64,000 nt of DNA from Periplaneta americana (Eukaryota > Arthropoda > Insecta > Blattodea > Blattidae). The notes below the pieces were generated by a model. The model had not been told where the DNA came from and searched no databases. It saw only the letters and a program-made list of their open reading frames with translations. Both the position numbers and the translations under genes were made by a program. The stretch covers positions 104,132,501 through 104,196,500 of the forward strand of contig NC_091117.1 in the NCBI RefSeq assembly GCF_040183065.1, read 5' to 3'. Positions 34,438 to 46,753 of the stretch are shown here, one piece after another; position 1 is the first letter of the stretch; every line of letters starts with the position of its first letter.

Positions 34438-37400
34438 ATGAGGGGCACGTCGGCGCCGTCATCACCATCCCCTCGGCTGATCTTGAAGACGGTTAACAGA
34501 AGATGCGACGATCGGCTGATTGCTGACGGATGGATAAGAGGCCGCCCATGCAGAGTACTGGTAGACACCGGGGCGTCGCTCACTATCGCCAGACCGGAAG
34601 TCGTGCGTGGCCTACCGGGGAGGACGCCGCTGCGCCGGTATGAGCTACGTACTGCCTCAGGCGAGAACCTGCCCATCCAAAATGAGGTTTTCCTGGATCT
34701 GACATTGGGAAAGAGGAGACTGGAGATGTGGGTATTCGTCGCCAACATCACTGAAGACGTCATCCTGGGACTCGACGCCATGCGGATCTTCGATGCAACG
34801 GTGGACGTCTGGCGCCGTATCCTCCATTTTGGTCAGGATGAAGTGTTCCTGAGGGACGTCGAAGACCAACCCATGGCCAGCAGACTCACCTTGGAGAATC
34901 ATGTGACAATCCCGGCAGGCTGCGAGATGGTGGTGACGGCAAGACTGGACGGACAGCCTAAGAGAAACCTGCTCCTCGATTCGCAAACAACTCCGATAGA
35001 TGGGGTTTATGTGGCCAGATCCCTACTCCCGAATCAGAAGGTGGTACCGGTGAGGGTCCTGAATGTCACCAATCGGGACAAGGAGGTGCCTAGTGGAACT
35101 GTACTAGGTAGCATCGAGCCGGTGGTGTCTGTGACGTCTCTGGCAGATAACGAGGAGTGTCACCTACCACGTCCAGATCTAGACCCATCACTGAAAGAGC
35201 TGGCTCGAGAATTGGCGGAGACTTTAAGTAAAGGAGAAAGAAGATAACTCCATGATCTACTGACACAATTTCAAGACGTCTTCAGTCTGTCTGAAAACGA
35301 CTACAGGAGGACGGAGAAAGTTCAGCACCGCATCGACACTGGAAATATTCGCCCAATCAGACAACCTCCTCGACGCGTCCCTCTAGCTAAACAGAGGGAG
35401 ATTGACAGCCAACTAGAGGGCATGAAAGCAAGAGGGGTCATCGAGGAATCCGACAGCCCTTGGTCATCACCTGTGGTGCTGGTGAAGAAGAAGAATGGGG
35501 ACCTGCGTTTCTGCGTGGACTACAGAAGACTGAATGACGTCACCAAGAAGGACTGCTTTCCGCTTCCACGAATTGACGACACCTTGGACACCCTGGCCGG
35601 AGCAGAGTGGTTCTCGATGTTGGATCTCAAGTCAGGATACTGGCAGGTGGCGCTACATCCTGAGAACAAGGAGAAAACGGCGTTCTCTACAGGCCAGGGA
35701 CTATGGCAGTTCACCATTATGCTGTTCGGCCTCTGCAACGCCCCGGCTACATTCCAGAGGCTAATAGAGTCCGTAATGAGAGGCCTGACATACGACACCT
35801 GTTTGCTGTACCTTGATGACGTCATCGTGGTCGGCAAGACATTCGGCGAACAACTGTCGAACCTGAGGAAAGTGTTCGAGAGACTGCGACAAGCCAGGCT
35901 GAAGTTGAACCCGAAGAAATGTCATCTGTTCCAGAAGAAGGTCAGCTACCTGGGGCACGTAGTAGGGACCAACGGAGTGGCCACGGACCCGGAGAAGCTA
36001 CAAGCTGTCAGAGGATGGCCGAGACCGAGGGACAAGCAGGAGCTGCGCTGCTTTCTCGGCCTCTGCACTTATTACAGAAGGTTCGTAGCTGGGTATGCCA
36101 ACATCGCTAAGCCTCTAATCCAGCTGACTGAGGAGAAACGACAATTCCAGTGGACGGACGAGGCGGAGTCATCCTTCCAGTCGCTGAAAGAGGCGCTCTG
36201 CACTGCTCCTGTACTGGGATATCCCATCCCTGGAAGGAAGTTCACGCTCGACACTGACGCTAGCAACGTAGGCATCGGCGGAGTACTCTCTCAGGAACAG
36301 GACGGGCAAGAGAGGGTGATTGCCTACTTCAGCCGAACACTATCCAAGGCTGAGAGAAACTACTGTGTGACGCGTAGAGAACGTCTTCCCATTGTGGAAG
36401 CCCTGAAGCATTTCCACAAATATTTGTATGGCCAGGAATTCCATCTGAGGACAGATCATTCTGCACTCACCTGGCTATTGGGCTTCAAGAATCTGGAGGG
36501 GCAGACCGCCCGTTGGGTTCAACGTCTGCAAGAGTACAACTTCACCTCCAGGGGAAGAAACACTCCAATGCTGATGCCTTATCACGACGCCCATGCCCGG
36601 ATGGATGCAAACACTGCCTGAAAGTAGAAGAGCGGGATGGCGCCCACGCAGTCCGAGCAATTGCCGCCCAGCAGAGCCCAGGATGGGATAACGCTGCCAT
36701 AAGGAGGGAGCAGCTGGAGGACCCAAACATTGGACAGCTACTTCGTGATGTGGAGTCCGGGCAGAGACCAATATGGGCCGATATCGCCAACCGTAGCACC
36801 ACTTACAAGAGCTACTGGGCCCAGTGGGAATCCTTCACTGTCAAGGACGGTATCCTGAAGAGGATTTGGGAGTCGGCCGATGGAAGGACCCGCATAGAAC
36901 AACTTGTCCTGCCCAGGAGCAAGGTGAAGGAAGTGCTGGAGGAGACTCATGCTGGAGTGACTGGAGGCCACCTGGGAGCCAACAAGATGCTGGACAAGTT
37001 AAGACAGAGGTTCTACTGGCTACATCAGAGAACCGACACGGAACAATGGTGCCGAAGATGCGACACCTGTGCAGCCAGTCGCGGACCAAGGACACGCAGC
37101 AGGGGAGCCATGCAGCAGTACAACGTGGGAGCTCCTTTTGAGAGGATCGCCATCGACGTTGCTGGACCGTTCCCGGTCACGGATCGCGGGAACCGCTACC
37201 TGCTAGTCGCCATGGATTACTTCACAAAATGGCCAGAGGTGTACGCGATTCCCAACCAAGAGGCTTCGACGGTGGCCGACGCGCTGCTTGACAACTTCAT
37301 CTGCCGATTCGGGGTGCCCCAGGAATTGCATAGCGATCAGGGGCGCAACTTCGAATCCAACCTGATGAGAGAATTGCTCGAGCGTCTGGGGGTGCATAAA

Positions 37401-37960
37401 ACCAGGACCACTCCCCTCCATCCACAGTCCGATGGTATGGTGGAACGCTACATCAAAACCGTGGAAGAGCACCTGCGGAAGGTGGTGTCCAACCATCAAC
37501 GAGACTGGGATGCCAGAGTCCCACTGTTCCTCTTGGCCTACAGAGCTTCGGTCCACAATACAACAGGGATGACACCGGCAAACATGGTCTTCGGGAGAGA
37601 GCTGCGCCTGCCCTGTGATCTGCTGTTTGGCACGCCACCCAGCGCCGACCAGCCAGCAATTATGTGGCAGAACTCACCGAGAAGTTGAATGGAGTTCACC
37701 AACTGGCCAGAGAGCACCTCAAGATGGCCAGCGACAGGATGAAAGTGCGCTACGACAGATTAGCCAACTCTGCAGTATTCCAGGAGGGCGACCTGGTGTG
37801 GCTGTATCGACCTACCAGGACCAAAGGGAAATCACCAAAGCTGTAGCGTGCCTGGGATGGACCATACTGCGTGGTGACCCGGATCAACGACGTGGTGTAC
37901 CGCATCCAGCGACAACCTCGAGGGAAGATGATGGTGGTGCATCTGGACTGATTAGCAGCC
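34438..37960 (+). pseudogene. pol region of LTR element
   Basis: Protease (VDTGASL, about 34560), reverse transcriptase (LDLKSGYWQ, LYLDDVIVV, about 35420-36080), RNase H (FTLDTDASN, about 36240-36490), an integrase zinc region (about 36940-37080) and an integrase core (IAIDVAGPFP, LHSDQGRNFES, about 37140-37450) follow each other in Ty3/gypsy order. Broken in several places. Confidence 0.88.
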
Positions 37961-37988
37961 TAACAAGGGACTGCCCGGGACGAGCAGC

Positions 37989-38004
37989 CCTAAGGAGGGA
38001 GCAA
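37989..38004 (+). other. polypurine tract of LTR element
   Basis: AAGGAGGGAGCAA lies directly before the 3' LTR. Confidence 0.75.
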
Positions 38005-38719
38005 TGTGACAGCTGCAACGGGATTCGAACACGCGTCCGACGAAACGCTGGTAAGGGGAGCATCTGCATGCTGAAGGGCAGAGGGGGTGTATTACGTCAA
38101 CGTGGCGAGGGGAGGTTGCGCGCGCAGCTGCTACTTGCGGAGTGAAGGGGGGACGGACTCTCCCGAATCGTCCAGAGGAGTCCGTCGAAGTGGAGATATC
38201 CAGATAATTCGAGAGAGCTATCTCTGCACACCCGTAGAAATTTCTCGTAACTATGGTTTAGCTATAAAAGAAGAAACGCGAGCGAACTTGAGCAGTTTCA
38301 GTTTATTCAGCCATTCAGTAAGTAAGCCAGAGCAAGCAAGCCAGTCTTGTGTACCGGAGTTCGACTTGAGTGTGCGTCCGCATCCGAAGGCCTGAGTTCG
38401 AGTGCAGTGGACCGTCTCTGAAGGTCTGTGGTTCGAGATACTGTGAACTCGAGTGACTGAGCTAGAAGAACTGTGAACTGAGAACTGACAGTTCTGATTT
38501 GTAAATAGTGCTTTGTGAACATTAGTTAAAATTCAGTCCATTATTGTTCTCAATATTCCAAGTAAATTGTCATTGTTGTCCGTGGAGTGCACTAACGAAT
38601 ACTGTGTTACTGTGTGGAGAGCAAATCCCATTGTTGACGGGAGTGAAGTTAAATTGTAGAGAGTGAAGAGTAATTGTTGAAATAATAAAATTACATTGTT
38701 GTTTAGTATAAAATTTACA
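38005..38719 (+). repeat. 3' LTR
   Basis: Starts TGTGACAGC and ends ATTTACA, nearly identical to the 5' LTR outside the tandem-repeat region. Confidence 0.92.
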
Positions 38720-38723
38720 GTAT

Positions 38724-39585
38724 TTAGAAATGTTACAGCAACTGTAGAGCTATATAAAATCGCAAATTAAATTATAATATTGTATAAAATATGGAATACT
38801 GTGAATGAATTCCTTCCTTTAATTTTATTTATTGTACTTATTTTTTATAGCAGCATACTTTTATTGCGACATAATTTCTTTAGTCCTTTTGATGACGCTA
38901 TAACAAACTTCAACTGTATTTATAGCTGAAAACGTTGCACTATTTGTAATGAAGAGAACACGATCACAAGTAAGGGCCACCATATGGAATGCGAAAGCTT
39001 TAATCACCTTCAAGAATCGACTTTGGCCACGTTAATACCGGTACTGGAAGCCAGAAGATAGATTGATGTTTATAAACCAATCAGCCTGTTGCTAGATAAC
39101 AACATCCTCCAATACCACTCCAATGAAGGGAATTCCTTGAAAGGCCATCTAAAAATATAGGAAGACCATAACACCACACAGTCAGATACTAGGAAGAATG
39201 ACAGCAAAACAGAATGTTGGGTAACTTTTTAAGAAGCATTCCACTCTCCATTCCCAGATCTCCAATTATCACTACTCAAAAGCAGAATTTTACGTACTGA
39301 AAGTTAAAAAAGTACATTTGAGTATATGTGACCTAGGTTTAGAAGAGTTTTAAGCAGGGTTGCCATACATTCGTATTTTGTATGGACAGTTTGTATTTTA
39401 AGACCCATGTCTGTGTTAGTATCGTATAAATAAAAAAAGTGACAAAAGTCAGTACTGTCTGGTTCGAGCTAGGAAAAGACAAAAAATTGCAGTCACAGAT
39501 TACAAAGATCATTTCCAGGAGAAAAAATAAATGTATTTTTTACTAATGGCAGGTACTTGGTTTTTCGACATCCACCTATATGAAG
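38724..39585. other. no gene seen; possible hAT debris
   Basis: A CAGGGTTGCCATACATTCG word at 39355-39373 looks like a hAT-type terminus but no partner end or target duplication was found. Confidence 0.3.
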
Positions 39586-39589
39586 CCAG

Positions 39590-39830
39590 TTGTCTAGACC
39601 AATTTACTGAAAGAGTCATTGCCCAGGGTGCGCCATAGGAGGCTGGTCTATGCTACATCCGCAATGAGATGAGATGATGGGGATTTGTTGGGATGCCATA
39701 AGGAAACTGGAGCTCCCGGAGAAAACCCCGTGTTACCTGGACAACAGGCTTGCCCAGTACAAATTATAAACCAGGGGTACATTGCATTATAAGTCTAGTG
39801 CTCTAGTCACTAGACCACCATGGCAGTTGA
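39590..39830 (-). mobile_element. tRNA-derived SINE, diverged (family D)
   Basis: The minus strand begins CTGCCATGGTGGTCTAGTGA with an A-box-like TGGTCTAGTGACTAGAGCA. The B box position (CCTGGTTTATAATTTG) is degenerate. The body includes CACGGGGTTTTCTCCGGGAG and ends in a CATCTCATCTCATT repeat. Confidence 0.65.
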
Positions 39831-39837
39831 AAATATA

Positions 39838-40142
39838 AATATATCTCCCAGACAGCTGAACAGAAACTGGCGATATTTATCACTGATGGTAAAACGAAAG
39901 AAGAAGATTTCGAAGAAAATATTCTGAACTTTTATGACCAGTGCATTTTATGTCTCGAATTATGGAAAGGGAGTTTTGCGGGTGCTGAGCAGTTTCGCTG
40001 GATTGAAGTACATTCAGGTTATAAATCACACTGGAACATTGTCGAAAAATCAACAGAGTTCATAAATTCACTAGTTTCTAATCCTAATGCTGTGATCAAC
40101 ATTGATAAGGTCGTCATTGTTAGCCATTTGCTTACAAAATAG
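39838..40142 (+). pseudogene. unidentified open segment, transposase-like
   Basis: An open stretch without an ATG reads QTAEQKLAIFITDGKTKEED and continues ILNFYDQCILCLELW, then VVIVSHLLTK and TAG. Its style resembles fragments of hAT-like proteins, but I cannot assign it. The SINE at 39590-39830 abuts it, and protein-like sequence (AVTDYKDHFQEKK) also occurs before the SINE. Confidence 0.35.
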
Positions 40143-40756
40143 TGGAGAAGGTGGAAGAAAAAGAAAAGATATACGAAACACAGAACTGAACGTTGTAAAC
40201 AGAGTGTTGCGTTGGAGTTAAATCGCTCACTTGAACTCGGTCGAGTGTCGCACCCTCGAGCGAGATACGATCGGTCGTGATACGCTCGTAATAAATAGAA
40301 GCACACTACAAGGTCATCTCACCGACATATCTTATCTTGTATGGAAGGCAACAGATAAGACACACATATTATGTTTTGCTCACACGGTAAAAATAAGGCT
40401 TTATTTTCTGTGTTTATGACAAACGTTTAATGGAACAGTCAATGGTACGTACCAAAACAGGAACATGAAGTTATAAATAAAATAGTATGAAAAACTTCGA
40501 TATACGGTACAGTTATTATTGCTAATTAATAATTATTCAATATTCGATTTACCACATATATAATATGATAGGTCCATACATAGTGTTCCGCCTATATACT
40601 GCAACAATGTAGAAACGTTTTACAAAATATTATTGATATAGCAGTAGATTAATAACAATATTGGTACAGAGATAACGTCACAGAAAATATAATAAAACGA
40701 ATAATCATGCTGCACAACTGTTACAGATGCAAAGATTGATACACTAATTATTAGAG

Positions 40757-40794
<38 letters not shown>

Positions 40795-41405
40795 TACTAG
40801 AAAACTTGATACAGTTCTTGCATTATCGTCATTGTGTTGTTCATTTATAATAATTATATTTACATCCAATAACATCTATCAGATGTGGCAAAAACAAAAT
40901 CACTCCTGTGTGGGAGGGGTGGGGGGGGGGGAACATTTACCTACAACATTTATATTACATTTTAAAGCAAGTTTTGTAGTTGTACTATGGAGAGGTTAGT
41001 TAAAACTGCAAAGTTTTGAAATGATAAACATCTATGATGTTACTACACAGTTCATCACTGTAACAAGAACGAATGTCTAATGCTCGGCTTATAGCATTCA
41101 AGGATTTATCGCTCGTGACAATTTTACCCATCATGCATGTGCGCTACCTATCGGATTATGCTATGAACTACTTGGCGCTCGGGCAAAAACGTCCGATGCA
41201 GATCTCTAGTTGTTAAATGTACGTGCTGAAGTTTTCAACAAATAAAAAAAAGTGAAACGAAACATAATAATTCCGAGAGAGTTTCAGAATTTGTGTACTC
41301 TGGAAAAGAAAAGTGAGAGATGGATAGTGTGTGGTGCAGGCAGTGACACTGTTTTTAACTTGATACAGGAAGTCGTCACGTTTATTTATTGCTTCACCTG
41401 AACTG
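40143..41405. other. no gene seen
   Basis: AT-rich, with an ATT run at 40757-40793 and a G run near 40921. Nothing else recognised. Confidence 0.4.
40757..40793. repeat. ATT microsatellite
   Basis: Tandem TTA/ATT trinucleotides. Confidence 0.9.
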
Positions 41406-41410
41406 TGCCG

Positions 41411-41616
41411 TCACTGGACGTTGGCCTGAATCCAGTCGAGGTACTTGCCCCTGTCAGTGAAAACTATGTAGCTCTCTGTGTCGCACATGTGTTGGTTCTG
41501 CTTCTTCAGCTTGCTGAGGGACACAATGCCCCGGATGGACCATCACACTGGACCATCTGCCTGCTTCTTGGAGAACACCATGCCGCCCCCACTGACGCCA
41601 TTACAAACGCTGGTGC
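41411..41616 (-). CDS. gd-like protease last exon (Ser195 region)
   Basis: Acceptor TTCTATCAG then GTSVCNGVSGGGMVFSKK, and after a TGA in place of a residue WSIRGIVSLSKL, ending DRGKYLDWIQANVQ and TGA at 41411-41413. Ser195 is kept, position 189 is Ser, and Asp194 (needed to hold the activated conformation) is Val. Phase 1 entry matches the previous exon. Confidence 0.85.
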
Positions 41617-41639
41617 CTGATAGAACATACATGAAGTAT

Positions 41640-42540
41640 TGTACTAGCTATGAAAAGGTATAATGACTAGAAAAAGAAGAGGAGAAACGTGAGGAAAGAA
41701 TGAAAGAAAATGAAAAAGGAAAATGGCAAAATGAAGACGTAGAGGAAGACTATGAAGTAGAAGATGAAGAAAAAAATGTAAAATCAAGAGGAAGACAAAG
41801 GACAGTGTGAAGAAGAGAATCACAAAGGACAGCAGGAAGAGGAAAAGAAAAAGATGTAGAGAATGGTGGATGAATAAGTGAGAAGTGGAAGACAGAGAGA
41901 ACAAAGAGGAAAATGGGAACAAAAAGGTCAAAAGATAAGAAGAGAACTACAAATATGAAGAGGGAAAGGCAAATAGAATGGGACAGAAGGTGAAGATGGA
42001 AGGGGAAAATGAATTACAAGTAGAAGAAGAAGAAAATTAATTTTAGAATTTTCATTTTCGTTATATTTATTGAATTCCATAGATCTTTCATCACCATTGT
42101 AATTATTAGATGCAACTGTTGGGATAACAGGCAACTTTGGTAGGTCAAGAGAAGAAGGGAATATACGAATCTTGTTTGCCATATCCTGCACACGAGTTTC
42201 AAATTCTTCTATCTGATTTAACAGTCATTGGATTATTATTTGAGGGTAGAGGTTCAGTTTGAAACTTTACTATCAGTGCTCTAAAATCACTATAACTTAC
42301 AACTTTCGAAACTGACCAAAGTGTACTCCAACTTGTCAAGGATTCACTGCAAATTCTGCAATATCATTTATATTTCAATATTTGATTTCTGTGTGTCAAT
42401 TATGTATACCGGTATATGTATGTAAGATATTGTATTTTGTTAAAATGTTTTTCATAGGTTACAATGCGACAACATTACCGAGGTATAATATAAAGTTCAC
42501 TATTTTTTAAGTTTTATTTTTTATGTAGTACTTTTAAAAA
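41640..42540. other. intron, purine-rich low-complexity stretch
   Basis: 41650-42040 is extremely A/G-rich (GAAGA, GGAAAA words). The apparent frames on the minus strand are composition artefacts. Confidence 0.6.
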
Positions 42541-42589
42541 GTAATTTGTCTGATATTGCTGGATCCCCGAAGCCATTCATTATCTATTT

Positions 42590-42790
42590 CAGAACAGATG
42601 ATTTATTACCGGAATTTAATAGAATACCAAAGGTCATGTACTACTGCCAACCAGGTGGTAAAAGATCACTAGGTCGACCAAGAAAAAGATGAATGAAAAA
42701 TTCTCCATTAAGATTATAACAGGCCAAAAGGCTAATACTTGCAAGGATAATGATGATAAGGATGATGATGATGATGATGATGATGTTGAT
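42590..42790 (+). mobile_element. LINE 3' scrap with GAT tail
   Basis: QPGGKRSLGRPRKR before a stop, followed by a GATGATGATG run (42747-42787). Resembles the C-terminal GRPRKRW motif of non-LTR elements. Very short. Confidence 0.5.
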
Positions 42791-43114
42791 GAATTAATAA
42801 AGATGAATACATAGCAAGCAGATTAATTCAATTTACAAACATGAATTCATAAGTTGAGTAAAAAGTCTTAGTATGTAGAAAATTTGTTAATTCTGTACTC
42901 AACTTTTTCTCTTGGCCTTTCAGAGCTTTAAGATAATTAGGCAGTGCACTGAAGACTCATTAAGTATATCCACAGCAAACTCATATCTTTTGTGACAATC
43001 ATCTGGATGAAGTGCATGTAACAATGAAGCTTATAAGGAGTCAGATGAAGACGTTTCTTTAAAGCTGTATGAACTGTTGTTTTCAGAAGTCCTAATAATA
43101 TTGTCGGACACATT

Positions 43115-43738
43115 TACGAACTGATTTCTTTGGACTCTGAACAAATACTCTTCAGATGGCTTCTACCTTTCCATAATTTGTCGATGGTCTTCCAGTACGC
43201 TTTTTCTCCAATAGGCTTCCAGTGTAGGCATTGCCACAACGAGGTTGAAACTCTTGCACACATCCTGGGATCCTGTCCGCATGGCGAAGGTCTGCAAAAT
43301 GCTAGAGACCACCAAGTACGACCAATTATAGCCACTGCCCTTAAAGATGCCGATTACAACACCTTTGAAGAAGTACATGGTCTCGCCGTCACTGGCAGTA
43401 CACAGCGCATAGATATAATAGCTTTCAAGGAATCTACAAGACCTAGATTCATAATTGATCCCACTGTGCGTTTCGAAACAAATTAGGAACAGCCAGCAGA
43501 AGTGGATAAGGAAAAAAAGAACGTCTACAATCCTACCATTCCATATTATCTCCAAAAGTACCAGCTAGAAGAGCTTGAAGTAATCGGACTTCTGGTTGGA
43601 GCAAGAGGTACCACTACTCTCTTCATGAAAGATGTGTTTAAGAGGCTTGGAATACCTACATCTATTATTCCGATTGTAACTTTAGCTGCATTGAAAGGAG
43701 CAATTGCTCTCCTGAAGCATCACCTATATTCGAAATGA
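43115..43738 (+). mobile_element. R2-type LINE C-terminus (restriction-like endonuclease)
   Basis: The C-terminal region of a non-LTR polyprotein with a CCHC finger (CRHCHNEVETLAHILGSC) and a restriction-like endonuclease core (RIDIIAF ... IIDPTVRFE), as in R2/NeSL-type elements. After a TAG at 43483 the frame resumes EQPAEVDKEKKNVYNPTIPY and ends VIGLLVGARGTTTLF ... LYSK. 5'-truncated, one in-frame stop. It lies in an intron of the protease gene, on the opposite strand. Confidence 0.78.
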
Positions 43739-43739
43739 A

Positions 43740-44540
43740 ACCAAGTTCATTAGCATTCCTTACTTTTTTGTAACACTTGCCTCTCTAAAACTAGGTATAT
43801 TTCCACCAATCACAAAATGTATTTGCAGCTATGTACGTGTAGGAGTTTCATTGTCAAAACAAAATTAATGGTTCACTGAACTTGTAAACATTTATATGGT
43901 TAAGTACTCTTTGTCCCTTGTGGCAGCTCACGAATACTGAGAAGATTTCTAAATTAATTAATTGTCTATTCCAACAATGAATGTTATTCTCTTGTGGTGG
44001 TTTTTCATTAAACACGCGACGAAATTCACGTCGTACATGAGTCACAGATTCAAATTTTACCAGTCACAAAACACATTGCACTTTTCTTTGGGCATCCATA
44101 ATTAATTGTAACAATAGAAATTATTGCATTTGTTCTATTGTTACCGTACTTTGTTTCCTTCAGTGCTTCAAACTTACAGACGAAAAATTTTGAGAGTTTT
44201 ATTTTCATCTGGCAGCAATATTAAATTTCTACTTCTATTTATTCAAAAAAGATAATTCTCTGAAACCCCACCAAGACTTTTGGGACACAGTGTATTACAG
44301 AAACTTGAGTTTTAATTTCCTCAAGCAAAGATGGGGTACTGGTAGGCTAGGCCTACTCTTAATTTTTTTCATAAATCGTCCTTAGACAGAATTGAACTCT
44401 GAAGCTTGCATCCAAAGACAAACATGGTCCACTTATGATCTTTCCTCTAAGTTAAAACTTCGCATTCGAAGATAAGGGAGTTAGTTTCTTTTTACTCTTT
44501 ACATAAACATCAGAATGGTTGTGATGTATTCTTGCACACA
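43740..44540. other. intron, nothing recognised
   Basis: AT-rich sequence between the R2-type fragment and the protease exon. Confidence 0.45.
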
Positions 44541-44541
44541 C

Positions 44542-44698
44542 CATTTAGAAATCCGGCAAAGTATGTCTTGTCAGAGGTGAACTGTGGGTAGAAATTCCGG
44601 TCACTGAACAGGCAGACATCCTGTGGCACGATCAGCATCTTCGCCATCTTCAACTCCTCTGTTACTTTCCCTGTTTCATCGTAGCCCCAGCCTGCAAC
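44542..44698 (-). CDS. gd-like protease exon (VAGWG)
   Basis: Acceptor TTACATAG, then VAGWGYDETGKVTEELKMAK and onward to FTSDKTYFAGFLN, donor G|GTGTGT. 157 nt, leaving phase 1. The Cys expected in the TFCAG-type motif is absent (TYFAG). Confidence 0.88.
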
Positions 44699-44699
44699 C

Positions 44700-46185
44700 T
44701 ATGTAACAGGAGATGTGACAACACAGCTTGATAATTATTTCATTCGAAAAGTTTGGAAAATGAACTGTCTTAATAAATAGCCTACGTATAATGAACTTAA
44801 CATGTTGGAATTCTATCATTTTCGTCATTAAATCAGGTTGAGGGGGCTCAATGACAAAATTTCTCGTGGATATGGATCTGAAACGAGAAACAAGATAAAT
44901 TGGAACACTTGTCTATCTTCAGTACCGGTACTTTCTGAAAAATCCATAGTGACAGTGCCAGAGTGCCCTAAAGTTCGTAGACTAGGGTGACCAGATTTTC
45001 AAAATAAAAAAAAAAACGGGACAGTTATTATTAGGGACCGGATTTTTATGTAATATCAAGGTGTGAAATATGTACATATTTATGTAAGAAAGATAAGCTG
45101 AATATGTACCAAAATATGTAAAATCATGAAAATATTTAACATTAATAAGTGGCAGGTATAGGATAGGTAAGACTCTCCAGTTGTGATTTCATAGAGCACT
45201 CGACTTTTTTACCGCATACTTGACACATTGCAATTTTTCCATCTGTAGTGAAACTTTCGTCCATTGCAATCCATGATTTTATTTTTGTCATTAGGATTGA
45301 AGATACAGGGGCCTTTTTAGTTAGTTAAAAGCAGTAGATAAACTCACTTGCATTTTATAATGTAAGCACTAAAACTAGAGGACTGAGTGAAATGAATGAC
45401 ATAACAGTACTGCAAGCACTGTTTCGCTTTAATGGATTAGGAGAAAATAAGAGATGTGGGACACATGCATTTTAGCTGCTCCCTGTAAGAAACAAAGTAC
45501 CTACTAAAACCTCAAACTACAGGTATTTAATAACTGTTGTTTGCCTGGAACTAAGGATGTTATGTTTCGTCCCGAAATATATCCTTTCTTGGGTAGATAA
45601 AAAGGCTTTTTAAATCTGTGTATTTCAAATTGTAAACTTTCCCAACGGAAGTTTTTTTTTTTCTTTTAGAGATTAAAAATGAATAAACCCCCCAAATATG
45701 TAGATTTATGTAATATCAAGCCATAATATGTAATGTGGGGTAAATATGTAATATCAAATTTGATTATATTAATGGTAATTACAAGATTCGCAAAGATTTG
45801 TTATTTATATACAGTTAGGTTGAAAGGAATATAATATGTAATTACATATTATACTTATTATAGTTGACATGAATATATATTTTATCTAAACATTCATTAT
45901 TACTTGTGTTTATATTATGTCAGTGAGCAAACAAATGAATAATCTGATGTCATTGTTGCCTGATAGAGTCATAAATTGATTACCTGTAGCAGTCTGTTAA
46001 TTATTTATTGATGTCTTAAGAACCCAGATTTATTTATTAATGAATTAAGAGATAATAATGAATCGGTTATTTGGGAAATAGCAGGAGTCCATTTTTTAGC
46101 CAAAACGAGTTTATTGTGTTTCTAACATTAAAACATGTATTTGTACATCTATAAGAGAAAATAGACATGTTCGCTTTATTTTAAG
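44700..46185. other. intron, unassigned repeat-like sequence
   Basis: GGGTGACCAGATTTTC at 44986-45001 resembles a transposon end, and ATATGTAATATCAA-type words recur (45045, 45710, 45745). No partner end found. Confidence 0.3.
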
Positions 46186-46495
46186 TGATGATATGAGGCA
46201 TTCCGTAAGAGAAGGGCGAGCCCACCAAGGGTCGAATTTTGTGTTTTTCACTTCTCCGAATATTTAAGACACATATCTGCAACATAAGCTTGGCAGACGT
46301 TGGCGGGCTCTCCCTTACTACATCGAAATTATCATTATTTGTAAGATTGGAAAAACTACGTAGTCTGTGACAGGTTCATAATATTCATATTACTCCATAC
46401 GAGAAGGGCAAATACGCCATTCCGTTGTAACCACACAGACGAGTACAACCGTAGTGAGAAATTACGTGTATTTGTGGACATTGTAATAGCTTAGT

Positions 46496-46753
46496 ATGAG
46501 TAATAGTGACAGTGATAATCAACCAGGCATATCTGGTTATTGTAGGAAACGTCAGAGGCATATCGAAAAATGGATAAACGTACAAGCAAAGATTAAAAGG
46601 AGCAAAGGTGAATCATACATTAGTACAAAAACATCTCAACATGTACAAGCTCGTGGTATAGGCCCGCCATGTACCTACTTCCGGATGCTTCAACGTATTA
46701 GGTATGGAGAAAATACAACCTTATTTCGCAATTTCTGGGAGTTGGATGATTAA
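46496..46753 (+). pseudogene. N-terminal fragment of transposon-encoded protein
   Basis: 85 residues: RKRQRHIEKWINVQAKIKRS, then GESYISTKTSQHVQARGIGP, with FRNFWELDD at the end. The pattern (basic W-x3 helix, GxxYxS, GPxC, FxxFWxL) is one I recognise from many insect hypothetical proteins, but without a firm superfamily name. After a TAA the frame continues with further stops. Its position inside matching inverted repeats argues that it is a transposase or accessory protein. Confidence 0.55.

Larger units (their letters stand above)
32269..38719 (+). mobile_element. Ty3/gypsy LTR retrotransposon, broken
   Basis: Two LTRs (32269-33112 and 38005-38719) bounded by TG...CA and by a 4-bp target duplication GTAT (32265-32268, 38720-38723). 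Between them lie a primer-binding site, gag, pol (protease, reverse transcriptase, RNase H, integrase) and a polypurine tract, in Ty3/gypsy order. No envelope gene is seen. The coding region is interrupted by roughly four or five breaks, so the copy is dead. The aligned LTR parts differ by only a few percent apart from repeat-number changes, suggesting a fairly young insertion. Confidence 0.93.

Noticed and set aside
32269-38719. Envelope-bearing endogenous retrovirus
   Set aside because: No envelope-like region lies between the integrase and the 3' LTR; gag-pol only, so it was called a Ty3/gypsy LTR retrotransposon.
41644-42202. Minus-strand frames rich in Phe, Leu and Ser
   Set aside because: They arise from an A/G-rich low-complexity stretch on the plus strand.
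44986-45001. hAT-like terminus GGGTGACCAGATTTTC
   Set aside because: No inverted partner or 8-bp duplication could be found, so no element was called.
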